Positions 44,601-58,043 are shown, numbered from the stretch's first letter. The stretch: 64,000 nt of DNA from Solen grandis (GCA_021229015.1 CM037782.1:37520384-37584383); one strand, 5' to 3'. Made by a program: numbers and translations. Notes: generated by a model from the letters alone, not told the origin.

Positions 44601-45202
44601 CCCATTGCCTGTAACACTGGGCTTTATCGCAGGCTTGCATTTCCGCAGCAGTGCACGATCAAGCAGTGGATATTTGATACAAGTGCTGGTTAATAAGACT
44701 ATGTAGCAGATTGGTAAAGTCTCGAATGGCTTTATTAAACCCTTCAAATTCTCTGTCACTTAAGACACATAACGGGTAAGATAAAATTCCCTCCATTAAT
44801 TTAATTTTCGCTGTCTCTAATGGTTTTATTAAGGTGCAGTCATTCACTTGAGATACGCATAACTCTATAAAGTGAATCGGGTCTTTATAAGAGTTGCTCT
44901 CGTTGTCCCGCCCCGTCGTGTTGCGTCCCTTTTTGCACAAATACAATGATGATAATAATAGCAGTGAGAAACGAAATTTAAAAAAAAAAAAACTGCTGAT
45001 GAGGATGATGATTACAGTGACGAATAGTAAGGCGATAAGGAGGGGAATAATCATTTTTCTTTGACTTATGTAATTATATATACCCTGTTTCAGGTTGACG
45101 TGTGCCGAGGCCCAGGAAGTTGAGTATGAGGATGTGGGCGGGGCCAAGGTGGGCGTGGTCAGTGTGTGGAAACATGCTGAAGCAATCCAGCAATCATCGT
45201 GA
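38606..45202 (+). CDS. ovoA: OvoA, 5-histidylcysteine sulfoxide synthase: last six exons
   Basis: OvoA is the iron enzyme that couples cysteine to histidine in ovothiol synthesis; its C-terminal domain is a methyltransferase that N-methylates the 5-thiohistidine. Exons: 38,606-38,789; 39,737-39,996; 40,915-41,064; 43,405-43,486; 44,068-44,179; 45,094-45,202. All visible introns are GT-AG and the phases fit, giving 298 residues to the TGA. Exon 1 here encodes GGSWISTGDEASRFARF and RRHFLQHAGFR, the end of the sulfatase-modifying-factor-like catalytic domain. The rest is a class I SAM methyltransferase: motif I is IGSGGGRGPF, then an ATDVVARFLDAA strand-helix, CDYDLTVLTFLER (motif IV) and EGLVVIASPSG. 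The N-terminal DinB-like domain and most of the catalytic domain should lie upstream but are not visible. Motif I lacks the usual acidic residue before the glycines. A possible polyadenylation signal AATAAA is at 45,782. Confidence 0.87.
38905..39018. mobile_element. Foldback MITE, copy 1 (in an ovoA intron)
   Basis: The ends are TAATGG...CCATTA. The left half (taacctctaccaagaaataatg) is an imperfect inverse of the right half (atcttggttatctccgtgaaaggccatgaggtcc). A better-preserved copy is at 46,526-46,653; both are preceded by aaggtaaa(a/g)tccctg. Confidence 0.7.
39652..39669. other. Perfect 8 bp hairpin in an ovoA intron
   Basis: CCTTCGGA-TT-TCCGAAGG lies about 70 bases before the splice acceptor at 39,736. 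Its function is unknown; it may be a relic of a mobile-element end. Confidence 0.6.
41240..42180. repeat. Diverged ~165-200 bp tandem repeats in an ovoA intron
   Basis: Four or five units share 'gaaaccacaaggcctagag', 'tatttggtgtgtaacatgg', 'gacctctaccaagtttgttcaaatcatg', 'gccccgcccca' and 'cttgattttacatagactta'. They resemble in style the bodies of the non-autonomous elements elsewhere in the window. No hairpin terminus was found here. Confidence 0.75.
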
Positions 45203-45365
45203 TTGTGTTCTGACAGTTTCAGTGGAAAATATCAAAATGCTCAGACTCATTTGTAGGTGAAAAAGGACGGCATTGCCTGTTATGTGATATAAGCACAATA
45301 TCTATTAATGCAATTTTGTCTGTTGCAACATTCAGACTCATGCAATCAGTATGCATTATTTTTGA

Positions 45366-45385
45366 GAGAGAGAGAGAGAGAGAGA
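45366..45385. repeat. (GA)n microsatellite
   Basis: About ten GA units lie shortly after the ovoA stop codon, probably within the 3' untranslated region. Confidence 0.9.
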
Positions 45386-46525
45386 TTATAAATTTGTAAA
45401 GCCCGGCTATTTTTTTCATATATTATGATAAGTGATTTACAAATGCTGGTCCCATCACGTTTATCATTTTTCGATCATGTTATTTACTTCGGGAAGGAGA
45501 CTTCCGACTTTCAAGAAAATCTCAATGTGTTTGAAACATGTTTCACTGCTCATTATTCTGAACTCAATCACAATTTTGTCATGTTCGTCAATTTGTTTTG
45601 TTATTTTCTTTTATGTTACGAAACATTATACACATACATGTACTCATCCATATTCTACTTTTTAACATTTCAGTTTGCTAAAATTGTATTGTGTTTAGAT
45701 GCTGTCTTTGATCTGATCATCACTGTTTTCTTCACACGAAAATTATCTTAATTGTTATGCTGCTTTCTATGCTGCAATTCTAATAAATATTGCTGTTTAA
45801 TTATTTTACTGTAGTTAGTCTATGTTGTAAAATATAAATGCTAAATAAATCATGTTCTAATACTTATCTGCTTGATGTTTTATAAACAATTTCCGGGCGA
45901 ATCAACCAGATCCTCCGGTTTATCTTAGCATATTTTATGCAGCTTAGTAATTCAGGTGTCAAGGGCTGAAATTTCTACTTCAGTCCGTCTGCTCAAATTT
46001 CCAATCTGAAGTATATACGCAATATCACAGTTATATGTGGAAGAGATGGAAAGAAAGGCCCGGTGGAACATAGCCCGTTTATTAGTGGTCTGAGATTTCT
46101 AACTAGACACAGATTTGCAACCTGCAGTATACGTATATATCGGAGAAACGTACAGACAAAGCCGACGGGAAAATCAGCAGTTCTTTGATGCATGCACACA
46201 ATAAACATGGAAGCTTCAGCCCATTTGCTTAGCCCATGACACCGGGCATTATATCAGTAAACTAAAAAACCTTGGACAGTACACTGTAAATCTTCGTAAT
46301 GTGGCGGTAATATTAATTTCCTATCAGCAAATGAAATTGCCGGAATGTGCACAAAATGATGTTGTGGCCAATCAGATGAGCGGCTATATGTTACACCTCT
46401 TCGAGTATTTTTTCCAGCGTTATTGTCCAGGGTATTCAATGGTAGTGAATGACAGAATGGTTCAACGTTATCGTCCTGCTTTCCCCTTTCTTTATACACG
46501 TCCTTTATTTAAGGTAAAGTCCCTG

Positions 46526-46653
46526 TAATGGTTCCGCTACTTATTGGACCACATAACCTCTACCAAGATAACCAAGGTACCCTAATGAAACATTAGGAAA
46601 CCTTGGTTATCTCCGAGGAAGGCCATGAGGTCCAAATTGTAGCGGCACCATTA
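46526..46653. mobile_element. Foldback MITE, copy 2
   Basis: The 128 bp element is close to a full palindrome. TAATGGTTCCGCTAC at the left end pairs with GTAGCGGCACCATTA at the right (one mismatch), and 'agataaccaaggt' pairs with 'accttggttatct' around the centre near 46,590. No coding sequence is present. Confidence 0.8.
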
Positions 46654-47079
46654 AAAAAGCAACACATCTGTCCATAATCATGCATAAACCTGCTTAAGTC
46701 TTGAGGATATGGATAATAATATCTTCGGAATGAAGAAATAGAAATCTGAGGCAAAATATCCATAAGAGCCTGTCCTGCGCTCAATTACCGTTAAAAGTCC
46801 ATAACGTTAGCGTTTGCATACCTGTTTTATCGTAGCAGAAAGAGTGCAGTTGCGAGTGTTATGCTTAACTGAACGCTAGGAATGTCACTTCGTGCAAGTG
46901 CTAATTTCTCAGACGTAAGATAGTATTTTCTTCACACAAAGTGTTTAATTGCGCACTGCATTGAAATGGGTCAACTGCCTCTATATTTAATTATGGAATT
47001 AAGAGAGTAGTATTAGTCAATATATGTATGGTGCTATATATGAAGCAAACTCTGGTTAGTTTAAACTTATTTATTTTAC

Positions 47080-47262
47080 GTCGATTCGAAAACAAGTTCT
47101 TACAACTTATACTTATCCCTCTCGACGGTTCCTGGGTTGTACCAGTACTTTGCGCCCGGGAAGGTCACGAAGAATTCTTGCCTCCAACGGGGTTTGAACC
47201 CACAACCTTCTGATCCGCAATCGGATATGTTACCACTGGACCACGGCGCCCTTGTTTCTGGT
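47080..47262 (-). repeat. tRNA-derived SINE
   Basis: On the minus strand it starts GGGCGCCGTGGTCCAGTGG (box A) and has GGTTCAAACCC (box B) in a good tRNA fold context. The conserved body follows: accttcccgggcgcaaagt, actggtacaacccagg, ataagttgtaagaacttg. It is the best copy of this SINE in the window. Confidence 0.82.
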
Positions 47263-49859
47263 TGCATTTACCCTTTCCATTTTGCTGAACTGCTGCTAGA
47301 GTGTGTCTCTGGTTAATATGTTTGGAAAAACTGTTAAAAATGATTAATGACATCACAAATGTATACAGTCATGTGATTAGGTCTCAATTCAAAAGCTTAA
47401 AATTCTGTATTACATGTATTACACTTTAGAAAACATTGAAAGAACTAAAGCCCATATCTTTCTGAAGACTTGTTTTATCTCAAATATAAGAAGAAAGAGA
47501 ACACACACACACACACATACGAAAATCTGAAACTAAGAAAACGGGGGTAAAGTAATTTTCTTTTTAGGGATGTGTATGGGTAGATGTTGTCAGTTACACA
47601 AGAGCAGTTAATAGTTCATTTAAAATGTAAAGTGACATACCGTTATTCAGAAAAGAATGTTATGTTTTGAGACAAAATAATACGAGGATTTCGTTAGGAT
47701 TTACTACGTAAAAAGAAATAAGTCTATCACCAGACGAACATTATTTAGCAAATTATTTTTTTCGACAGTTTCCAAGAAAACATGATCCGCCGTCCACATC
47801 CACAACATCTTTTCATAGAGTAGCAAGTCAGTCTGGTTTGAAATAAGCAGTGTTGTTGAAGTAAGTGGTTACGAGAGCATAAGAGTAGCAGACAGTCTAT
47901 CTGCCCGTAAGAGTTAAAGGTCGAATATCATTGGGGAAGTTAAGCTGACTTACTAAGGGTTTAACGCTCGTGACGTAAAAATAGACAAACTCTAGCAGCA
48001 GTTCAGCAAAATGGAAATGTTAAATGCAACCATAAATAAACATGGTAGACTTATCAAATTTTTGCTACTATTTTTATTTTTTGGTCACGTCTAACACTTC
48101 TATAAATCTGCTTTATCTACACTATTGTTCATAATTGTAATGGTCAGAAAAAAGAGTTCCGAAATTTTATAAATATGCATGTATTAATTCGCTGTATGCG
48201 CGACGGACTTTTTGCAGTGCGGATGACGTTCAATTAGGAAGTAGAACATTCTTTCAAATTGCGAACTACACTTAAATACGAATTGCAGAAAAAAATGCGT
48301 TTTGAAGTAATCATCTTTTCATCATGCATAAATGAACTATAAAAAGCATTTATGATTAACACGTATAAACCACACACTATACTATATCTTTATTCTACAA
48401 GTAATTACAAATCCGATTCAACCGCCATGTTTGGTATGGTATAATTCAGAATCCATCTCCACCAATTCAGCATCGATCCAGGGTTGAACTCGAGTAGAGG
48501 GTAAAGGTCATATGACGTCAAGAACTTAAGAAAGTTAGTCAGCTGAACTCTCTCATTACATATCTCACTATATATCAGCTCAGTCGCCACGAAGGGGAAT
48601 GTTTTAAAGTAGTATTTGGCGAGTGTTTACATCAATTGACTAAACATACATTGGCCACTTTACTTTGCCTTACCAGCTTAATTGTTTAAAACATGAGTTT
48701 TAATAAGTACTAAATTATATGTGCTTTCAAGGTTAATGAAGTATGCTAAAAATACATTGGTATCATTATTTCTGTCCGGTAAAATATTAAGTACCGGACC
48801 CTAGTAGGACGCTTAGCAGTAAGTCCGATTGTGTCATTGAAAAATAGTATATACCGCGAGTTGATTATAACATGACTATTGTTCTAGTTATGCAACGTCT
48901 GTTACCAGTATTGACCGTTTTTAATACAAAATCTTATGTTGTTAGTTTCTATCTTCTGTATGTATATTCTGTATTGTATTTGGTTTCTATTTGGCTGTGT
49001 TGTACATGGCTACTAGCCAGTACATATAGCTGTCGAGAGAGATACCTAGAGAGAGAGACCTAGAAAACAGATCTTGTCCCGATCATGGGCTAGGTGCGCT
49101 ACATGACAGCCTGTCATAATGAATCAAATGTAAGATGGACAAAGGCTACTTATCTTGAATACGGCCATTATACGACACACCTTAGTAATAATCTGCATGT
49201 ATATATTTTACGGAAATCTGATTTTCTATTAATGTCCGGGTACTACACTTTTTCAACAATGCCGCCATTATATAGCTATTTAAGAAATATATGGTCGCTA
49301 TGGCGACCAACTAACTATAAACAGAACCAGATAAGTCTTCATCAACACCAGATTTTAAACCATTTAACAACTCAAAATAATTTGCCGTACAACACATGTT
49401 TTATTATATTTACATAGAAGTTTTTTTTAACCATTTCAAGCCTTTCAATTACTTAAATAATAGGAAAATTATTCGATGATCAGCAAATTGGGATAATTGC
49501 TGGACCGTTTTTTGGTTAGGAAAAAAAGAGAGTAAAATCTTGTTCACGTCAAAGTTTATTCCACACACACACACCACACACAAATATATATCATAACACT
49601 AACATAGTTGTTTTATTCGCTGTATTCTCATTTTATATAAATCATAACAACACTTAATGCTCATATAAGATGTGGTATGTTTATAATTAAAATGATCGCG
49701 AATATTAAAATATTTAACTAATCAAAAATGTATTCTATATGTAAGTTTTCAAAGGTTTGATTGTCTCCCCTCTTATACAATACTGTAACACCCTAGCACG
49801 AAATGTCAAAGCAAGTGGTCACCACTAGAGACCATCCTTTACCTCAACTTTATTCGGCA
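47263..49859. other. Gene-free stretch
   Basis: No gene, RNA gene or notable repeat could be supported. It includes short (CA)n and (GA) runs only. Confidence 0.5.
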
Positions 49860-50235
49860 ACTTACGCATAAATACACATCAGTGTATGCAAACATAGCAT
49901 ATCAAATACTTACATATAAATACACATCAGTGCATGCAAATCATAGCATATCAAATACTTACATATAAATACACATCAGTGCATGCAAAACATAGCATAT
50001 AAATACTTACGCATAAATACAATCAGTGCATGCAAATCATAGCATATCAAATACTTACGCATAAATACAATCAGTGCATGCAAATCATAGCATATCAAAT
50101 ACTTACATATAAATACACATCAGTGCATGCAAATACATAGCATATCAAATACTTACGCATAAATACAATCAGTGCATGCAAATCATAGCATATCAAATAC
50201 TTACATATAAATACACATCAGTGCATGCAACATTT
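49860..50235. repeat. 48 bp minisatellite, about 7.5 copies
   Basis: The unit is an atacttac end, g/a-cataaatacac, atcagtgcatgcaaat, catagcatatcaa. Two variants of the start (gcataaat and atataaat) and of acacatcag/acaatcag are interspersed. The last copy is truncated at catgcaac. At least five units contain ATGCAAAT, the POU-factor octamer. Confidence 0.9.
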
Positions 50236-53055
50236 AAAACATGCATACTATCAAAATATATGCAAAAAATAAAGGCATTTTTATAGTCTTATGTTTCATG
50301 TCGTTGGTACGTTCACATTGGCTTATAAATTATATTAATTCACTTCCTGATATTTATTATAGGGATGGAACATAAAACTCTATATTTTGGACACAATGTA
50401 AGAAGAATATCTTAATTCTGTATCTCATTTTATAATAATAGGAATGGAATCTATTTCTTCTATTCCTTCTGCTTCCTTCACAGAGCTGGCATTATAAAGG
50501 TAGTTCACCCAGTTGTGCTTCATTCACAGTACGTTTATTAATCCTATTCTAAAACGACTCGCATCTTTCTCCTTTCACCGTGTGTCCCAACTTTTCAGCC
50601 AATGAAATAGATGTTTTACAATCCAAATTAAATAAGAAATATTACGTAATTTGTCCAGGTTATGTGTCTTGAACGGTAACGTGAGCCAAGTGCTCCTACC
50701 GCCGACTTCGCCTCGCTTGGGTTAAATTCCATAACAAAAAATGAATAAAACTACCTGTAATCTAGAAACAAAACACAGGCCACAGTGCGCGCACGCGCTA
50801 ACGTGGTGCGTATTTATTTCTGATATTTTACAAATGAATAAATATTGATGACGTAAAAATAGTCAAATAGAACTTGATGTTCTAATTGTAGCAATTACAT
50901 TGATATATACAGAGAGGTTAAGCTAATTAAAAAAGTGTAAGTAAACAGTGCAAACACTTATACAAGCCTTTTTCTTCATCTATGATCGTCATTTGTATAT
51001 TAATAGAGTACGAATATATAAGTTATTTATCATGTAATTTCCACAGGTTTCTTGTATTTTGCTTCGTCCTCGTGATATACACCTTAACTCGAAACTGTGA
51101 ATAAATACACAATACAGATTACGATTGATTATTTCTTGAGTATAATATCACACACACAGAGAATAAGAAAAAAAAGAATCATAAATGGCTTTTATCTTCA
51201 TTGTTAAAAAGTTTCGATAGTTCGAACAATTCACAGAGTTAGTGAGATAATTAAATAGCGATATTTTTGTATGCAGGTCCAAACAAATTATTGCTTGATG
51301 AGACAATGCATGTACTACAAATCAATCTTAAAGTACCATATTTCACAAATCTCATCACAAGATATTTGATTCTTACTTTATTGATAGACCATTCAAGATT
51401 ATTTCTATGTTTCCTTTTATCAAGCATGCATGTTTCAGACATTAACTGTGAGGCTCAAACGTGTTGAGTATGCATGAATGGTACAGAACTGAGCTTGAAG
51501 TTGCGAAAATCGCAATATTATCAACGATAAGTAGCAAATAAATCAATGTTACAAGCCAATAACAATATAAAAATATTCAATGAATTTGCACCCAAACAGA
51601 AACATGAAAAGACAAGAATAAAACATATTTAAAAATACAACTTAAAATAAATATTTGTACAAATTTGATCCACCACATTTCATCCACTGATATCGTGTCA
51701 AAATAAGGCATATAATTGATAAACGCACGATGCGATTTTTTCTTGTCTCTAAAACTAATTGATTTTCATTTTCAAGTGTTTATCAATCAATTTCTCTATT
51801 TCATAAACTAAAGAAAATATTTTGGACATAAGTTTTCTGCTTATTGAAATACAAACTAGACATATGTCATTTTAATACTCTTTTAATTCGGATGCACAAC
51901 AAGCGCCGATTCATCACGATGTACCTTATATGTGTTTTAAGAAGCAGGAATACATCTTCCGTAACAAATCTTTTTCATTACATATGACACGTATAAATTA
52001 TATAAAAATCTTCACAATACCTTTTTCACATATAGAAATAGAAACAAACATTATATGCACAATATATATTTTTCTATTAATAAACTGTACTTTAAGGAAT
52101 GAATCAATGTGTATAGGTTACATTATATACATCATGCAGATGCCGCAACATGTAAAGTCATTCAATAAAAATAATATTAGAATAAAGATTATGGTTAAAA
52201 TATACATGTACTCAACAGCAAAACTAGATAGACTTAGATATACATATACATATCGAAGAATGCACTTCTTTCCTTTTTATTTTAGTGATCATCTTTCTCA
52301 GGCAAAATCGACATCTTTTGCACACGTTCCTTCCTTTTCCGACAATAAAATACACAACTATCTGAAACATCATCTTTCGAATTTAGGAATGAATATAAAT
52401 AAATTTCATATAAAATAAGAGTTTGAAATATATGCAAAAACAATGGCACTATTAAAAAATACAGTAGCACAATATTACACATCATGTTTTCTTTACAATA
52501 ATAACACACCCTACAGTCAAATACTATCATGGTTGAATATCTATGTCAATTATATCAGCTGTGAAGACAGTTTAAATTGTTGAAAGCTATGTTTAGATAT
52601 CATGCATGTTGAGTTTATACATAACAAATATGAATAGCAAACGGAGTGGAAAATATGACTGAATTCTCCATTATAAAGATTAAAGGCATTAGTTTTTTCA
52701 ATTGTATATCATAGTCATCTTCAACATGATAATGAAGGAAATTAATTAGCGTCAGTTCCAGGCTCCGGCTTTACAATGTTTAAACTAGGAAATATTTAAG
52801 GAGACATGAATGATAGCCCAATAACATTTCAGAGACATGTCGTGTTTTTTCACACTCGATATATACATTTATATTTTAGAAACGCTTGCAGTAAAACTAA
52901 TATACATGTAGATCATAAGTTAACTGAAGTGGTTAACTCGTATGACTAAAGCACGCAAAATATTTCGACCATTTCTTTCTGCTTCAATTAGTCCATTTCA
53001 GTCCATTTTAAATACATTCATTATAGATCTATTTCCTCTATACTTGCTCTTATTT
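50236..53055. other. Gene-free stretch downstream of the IFI44-like gene
   Basis: No coding region could be supported. Part of this AT-rich DNA may be the 3' untranslated region of the minus-strand gene that ends at 53,056. Confidence 0.45.
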
Positions 53056-56000
53056 CTATTCGTCCTCGAGACTCGAATACCAACTCATTAGACCTGCATC
53101 AACAGTATCGAGTATCTGAGACAATGTGTACAGTGTCATGAGGCTGACGTCTTCCACAAGCTTTGTCTCCTTCTCGTAATTCTTCATTGGAAACACGCTA
53201 TCAGAAGTCAGCTCAAACATCTCCGCAACCTGTGATTAAATGTATATTAGTAATTCTGATAGTGATGATTAATCAATATACTGAGTATTTTTCGCAGTTG
53301 AAAACTACTGCTTAAAAATCCTGAAAACTCAAATAACTAGCTTCAATCACTAAATTAGTACTAATCATTGTAATTTTGAAACAGATGTAACAAAATAAAC
53401 ATGGACCTACACGTTTAGGAGACAGAAAGTAGAACAAAACAATAATGATTACCTTTTCGACACATTCTTCCACAGTCGTACTGCAGAAAGCATTAGCAAC
53501 GCTGTCTCTGGTTTTGGGGCAAATTTTGTCAATTTTCGTGAGTACGATCACATGTGGAATATCTGTAATATATTTCAAACATTTGTAAGCTCATCATATC
53601 AATTGCTCTACTTTATGTTATTTAGCAGTTACTAAGTAATAATGGTATTTTTTGTATATTCAGCTAAAAAGAGTTGTTGCTTCTTTATGCCTAACGCAAT
53701 GTTAATTTCCGGTAATTATTCGAACAAATTTTACAAATCGAAACCTGTCACCAATTTCTTGATAGTAAGCGTAACTTCTCTTTACTTATATTTCAAAACA
53801 GGCATTAGTCCCAAAACAACATTCAAAGATTGCTCGAATATATATTTTGAATGCTAAGAGAATTGACAAAACGGTCGTAAACCATCGTCGAATAACCGCG
53901 GCCGATCGATAGATCATCTATAGGCCGTAGGATATTACGGTTGAATTTGGTCGTTTTAGGGCCAATTCTTTAGTCGCAGCACGTTTTTAAAACTGGTCAT
54001 AGAAGCCGTTTTAAACAGCTGTCGAACGCAGTCGTTAACATGACTTTCAAACCTCAACGCCAAAGAGTATTGCATTTATAAGTTGCGTTATCATTGGTCG
54101 AAAATATACTCAATAAATACTGTATTGCAGCGGTTTGCTAGCATATTTTCTAATGACATGAAGTCATGTAATGAAACGGAATAACTCAGCCGGGGGTATT
54201 CGACGATGGTCGCAAACATGAAAGTAAACACTAATACATACCGAGGTCATTCATGACCTTAAATATGTCTCTTATGTTCTGTACCACACCATCTCCGATT
54301 TCCCCACTCTTCACTTTAGCTGCATCAATGACTGCTATACCACACATAATTTTGTCTTGAGGTTCGGGATTCTCGACAAACCCCTGGCATTCCGATTTAA
54401 ACGGCTCACCAAGGTTAAACTGAAAGTCAGAGAAATACTGGACCCTTAATCATAAGGAAAAAATCGTTTTATCAAACGTGTAAATAACTCCAGTTTGAAG
54501 AGACAAAAGGGCATTTATTTTTCTTTAAATTATGCTTTGAAATATAAGTGCTATAAATGTGCAGAACTCTATAAACCTATAGTATGCTCTTACAAGCGTA
54601 AATGTTACATATGGAGAGCCCAGCGCAAAAGTATCTCAGCTTGTTCTTTAATACATATAAGTTACGACCCTTTTGCGCTGAGCCAACGATATATAGATAT
54701 AGAACACATACTGCTGTTCTATTTGCGACATTCCCCTTCAAAAGCAGTGTTGCGTTCTCCGGCGTTAGAAGACTGTCCTCTTGGAGTCCTGGCATGTCAA
54801 ACAAACGTAATGGAAGTTTTTTCCTTGTCTCTCTTGACATCACCGGGTACCACACAAACTGCATAAAAGACGACCAACCTTTAATGCATGCGATATGTTT
54901 GAAGGTTTGTTTGTTCCAAGAAATATGGTGCGGTGAGAGTAAACATTAAAAAATGAAACAAAATGTCATTCTTATGGGCATCGAAAAGCTGAAATCCTGA
55001 GGCTAACGTTTGAGTTCGAGACGAAAAGTGAAAACGTATTGGTGGAACACTGCAAAACAATATTTCAACTTCCTCTTTAATATGAACTAGAAGTCATTTG
55101 TTTAAGATACAAACGAAGCGGCTTTCCGTTTGCTTATTTTAAAGGTATTGAATATATAAGTTAATACAAAGAAATGGAATAATGATGCATAATAATGTAA
55201 GATTTCATACGTAAATCATCACTATCATAAATATATAATTATACAAAAATAAATATGGATCTTATTTGATTACGCAACCATAAACTATCATGCAGAAAAA
55301 ACAACAACAAAAGTACAACAAAAACAACAACAACAACAAAAAAAAAAAACAGGACAATTTTAAGATAATACTATCCACAAGAATTTCTTTCTTATATTAT
55401 TTTCAATCGATTTTTTTTTATTCTTTATTTAATATCTTTTTCTTCGTAAGCATATGACTTAACAAATATTCATTGCAATTTGATCCACAATTGAAATTGT
55501 AAAAAAAGAAAAAAATACTTTGAAATCCATGACTTTTAACCTTTAAATTCTTTGAGTTTTACATTTGCAAAATTGGAAGCAAAGGCAGAGGTGTAAGCAA
55601 AATCATGAAAATAGTTTCTTATTTCTGTTATTAACGTTATAAACGTCTTGAATTTCAACAATCCATTTGCTTTATATATTTGCTTATTTTTAAGATTTAG
55701 AAAAAGAAACCGTTAAACATTTAGAAAACATAATATCGATAGTTAGATATACATGTATTTGTCATTTTCTTCAGGTTTGCAGAAAGCCGTAATAGCAAAT
55801 AAATTAAGTTATTCGTATAGGTTTTCAGGCTGTAGTATAATTATACTAATTCATCGTAAATGCGACTCATTTACTCAAAAACGTATCACAATTCACTATT
55901 CAACGCAGGCACTCTTTCCTACAAAAGAACAATCGGATCTTGCTCAACCAACCCAATGACCGCTTTCATTTCGTTCTTCAAATTAATAGATTTTCATGAA

Positions 56001-57247
56001 TTAGGCCTTTTAAGAAAAACATGAATAAGTCATGTTTGATAACGTAATCACTTGAAACTTTCTGGACTTTTTGCGCATGTTAAGGTACGGCAATATCACT
56101 TATTTAAAGTTAGTATATCCAATCTTATGATCTTTTCAATATATTTTGCTTACAAATCAATGTTGTCATAAATAAGTGACACAACATAAATTCCTTAAGG
56201 TATACTTAAGATTGGCATCAATACTCATGACGCTGGAGCGCGAATACAAATTCAAATGAATGATATTTATATTTCAACGACGTCAAATTCAAGTGACTAA
56301 AGAAAAGTATATTTTTTTGAAGAACATGTTAAAGCTTACGTTCTATTAATCCAGAATGCACATCTGCGTCATAACATACATCTTCTGTGAAAATATCAAG
56401 ATAGAACGACAAAAAAATAGAGGCTCTGGAGCGCAACAAACTTTTGAAACTGACGTCAAATCTGACGTCATTTGACGTCATTGAAAATTGAAAATGGTTG
56501 AAATTAAAAAAATGAATTTTTTGTCGAGGCAATTTAATTTTCATGTTGCTCAGACATTGGCAACATATTGAAATTAACTCTTGGATTTGGTTGGAAAAAA
56601 GGAATTTTAATAAGAAGAATGAACATAACAAACCCTATACGTTTTCCGCAGGTTTGCGGAAAGCCGTAAATATTTTTGAAGTTCCACCATGCCATTTTAA
56701 CTCTCTGTCACCCCAATATATTTGATTTTTATATGGTCAATGTATAACACGATATATACATATTTTATTTGAAGTATCGCAATGAACTTTCTGTTTTTCT
56801 GCGGATTGACAAACAAAACGTTAAAAGACTCAAATTTCAATACTGTAACATATAACGTGAATCCCATTGTGGTCATTACATTTTGTTAGGTCCTTGTTCA
56901 ACAAATATAGTCTACATATACCCTAAATAGTGACATAAGAATGATCTCGCTTGATGCTTGATTCTATTACATTTTGACCAATTGTATATGTTTTTTAATT
57001 TCATAAGGCAAAATATAAAACAATAAAATAATACCCTCTTCGTGGTACCCTTTTCGGCAGTACCGCGTTTGGCAGAATGGAATATTCTGCCTTGGAAAGC
57101 CGACAGCACTGTGTTAATAAAGCTGGATTTTCCACTTCCAACGGGACCCATACACAGGATATTCAAGTTGGGAAAGACTCCAGGAGCAATGTCATTTAAA
57201 GGCTCGTAGGACTCAACCTTTTTCTTCAGCTCAGTCAGATCCTTCAT
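53056..57247 (-). CDS. IFI44-like P-loop GTPase, five exons
   Basis: This encodes a cytoplasmic GTPase related to interferon-induced protein 44, a family linked to innate immunity. Exons (minus): 57,035-57,247; 54,712-54,858; 54,242-54,419; 53,453-53,562; 53,056-53,229. Splice sites are GT-AG and the phases fit, giving 273 residues from the ATG at 57,247. G1 is GPVGSGKSSF, G3 is LFDMPGL (DxxG) and G4 is LTKID; FPMKNYEKE near the end is typical of the family. The start is uncertain: the same place offers a splice acceptor (aag then gatctg, 57,241), so 5' exons, for example for the TLDc domain of vertebrate IFI44, may lie upstream. None was seen up to the retrotransposon. All exons are open. 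A tandem paralogue starts its last exons at 63,808. Confidence 0.88.
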
Positions 57248-57332
57248 AAAAATAAAATTAGTTCATTTAGTCAGAAGAGTGAAATTTTGGATTTAATTAC
57301 AAACTAGCTAAGCTAAAATACACTACAAAAAG

Positions 57333-57350
57333 TCCCGCGAAATCGCGGGA
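57333..57350. other. Perfect GC-rich hairpin
   Basis: TCCCGCGA-AA-TCGCGGGA stands out in AT-rich DNA just upstream (minus strand) of the first visible IFI44-like exon. It might be a mobile-element end or a regulatory site; nothing else supports either. Confidence 0.5.
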
Positions 57351-58043
57351 ATGTAAATTACTGTTGGGATTCGTCTGAATATCATGTCCAAATCCCCAAC
57401 AAAGGATAGTAACCATAATTAAACCGGCCTTGATGTGGAGCCGAGGGATGTTGGTTTGATCCCCACTGGGGTCGACACGGTCTCCGTGATGAATGACTTA
57501 CAATTTCTTTCTGATAGCTATTCGTCTTCCACCGCTGTACATAATTAACTACAGAGATGCGTGCTAAAGTTTTAGTACTGTCTGAATCACGGGAAAGAGT
57601 TGTTAGGTGAAATGGCCATCTGTTAGCCTATGATGGCATAAAATAATTCAAATTACATCAAATAAACTAAGTCTAACATACAAAAGAGGAAGAGTAAATT
57701 AAAAAGGACTCATTGCTGTCACATGTTAAAATGTGTGTGTTTTGATTTCAAAAGGGTTGGATAATAGTTGCAGCATTGGAATACAATGCAAAAAGAAATA
57801 ATTAATCGAAGTCAAAGTCAAAGTCAAAGATTTTATTATGATATGGCCTCCAGCCCATACACAAAATATTTACATAAATATTTTAAACATGCAAACATAT
57901 ATTGTGTCATGACAAGTATACAAACATACACTTTTAATATAAATTTAGGCACACATGCATGTAATTAGAACAATATCTGTAAATCTATACCTATAAGCAT
58001 ATACATATAATAATTTGTTTTTCACAAAGTTGGGAATACAATG

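Noticed and set aside
45366..45385. GAGA-factor binding cluster
   Set aside because: A plain dinucleotide microsatellite in a likely 3' untranslated region; nothing supports a regulatory role.
49860..50235. CRISPR array (regular ~48 bp spacing)
   Set aside because: Units are repeats along their full length without unique spacers, and the DNA is animal.
54495..54949. Plus-strand frames over the IFI44-like exon
   Set aside because: They lie opposite a well-supported minus-strand exon with G3 motif and splice sites.
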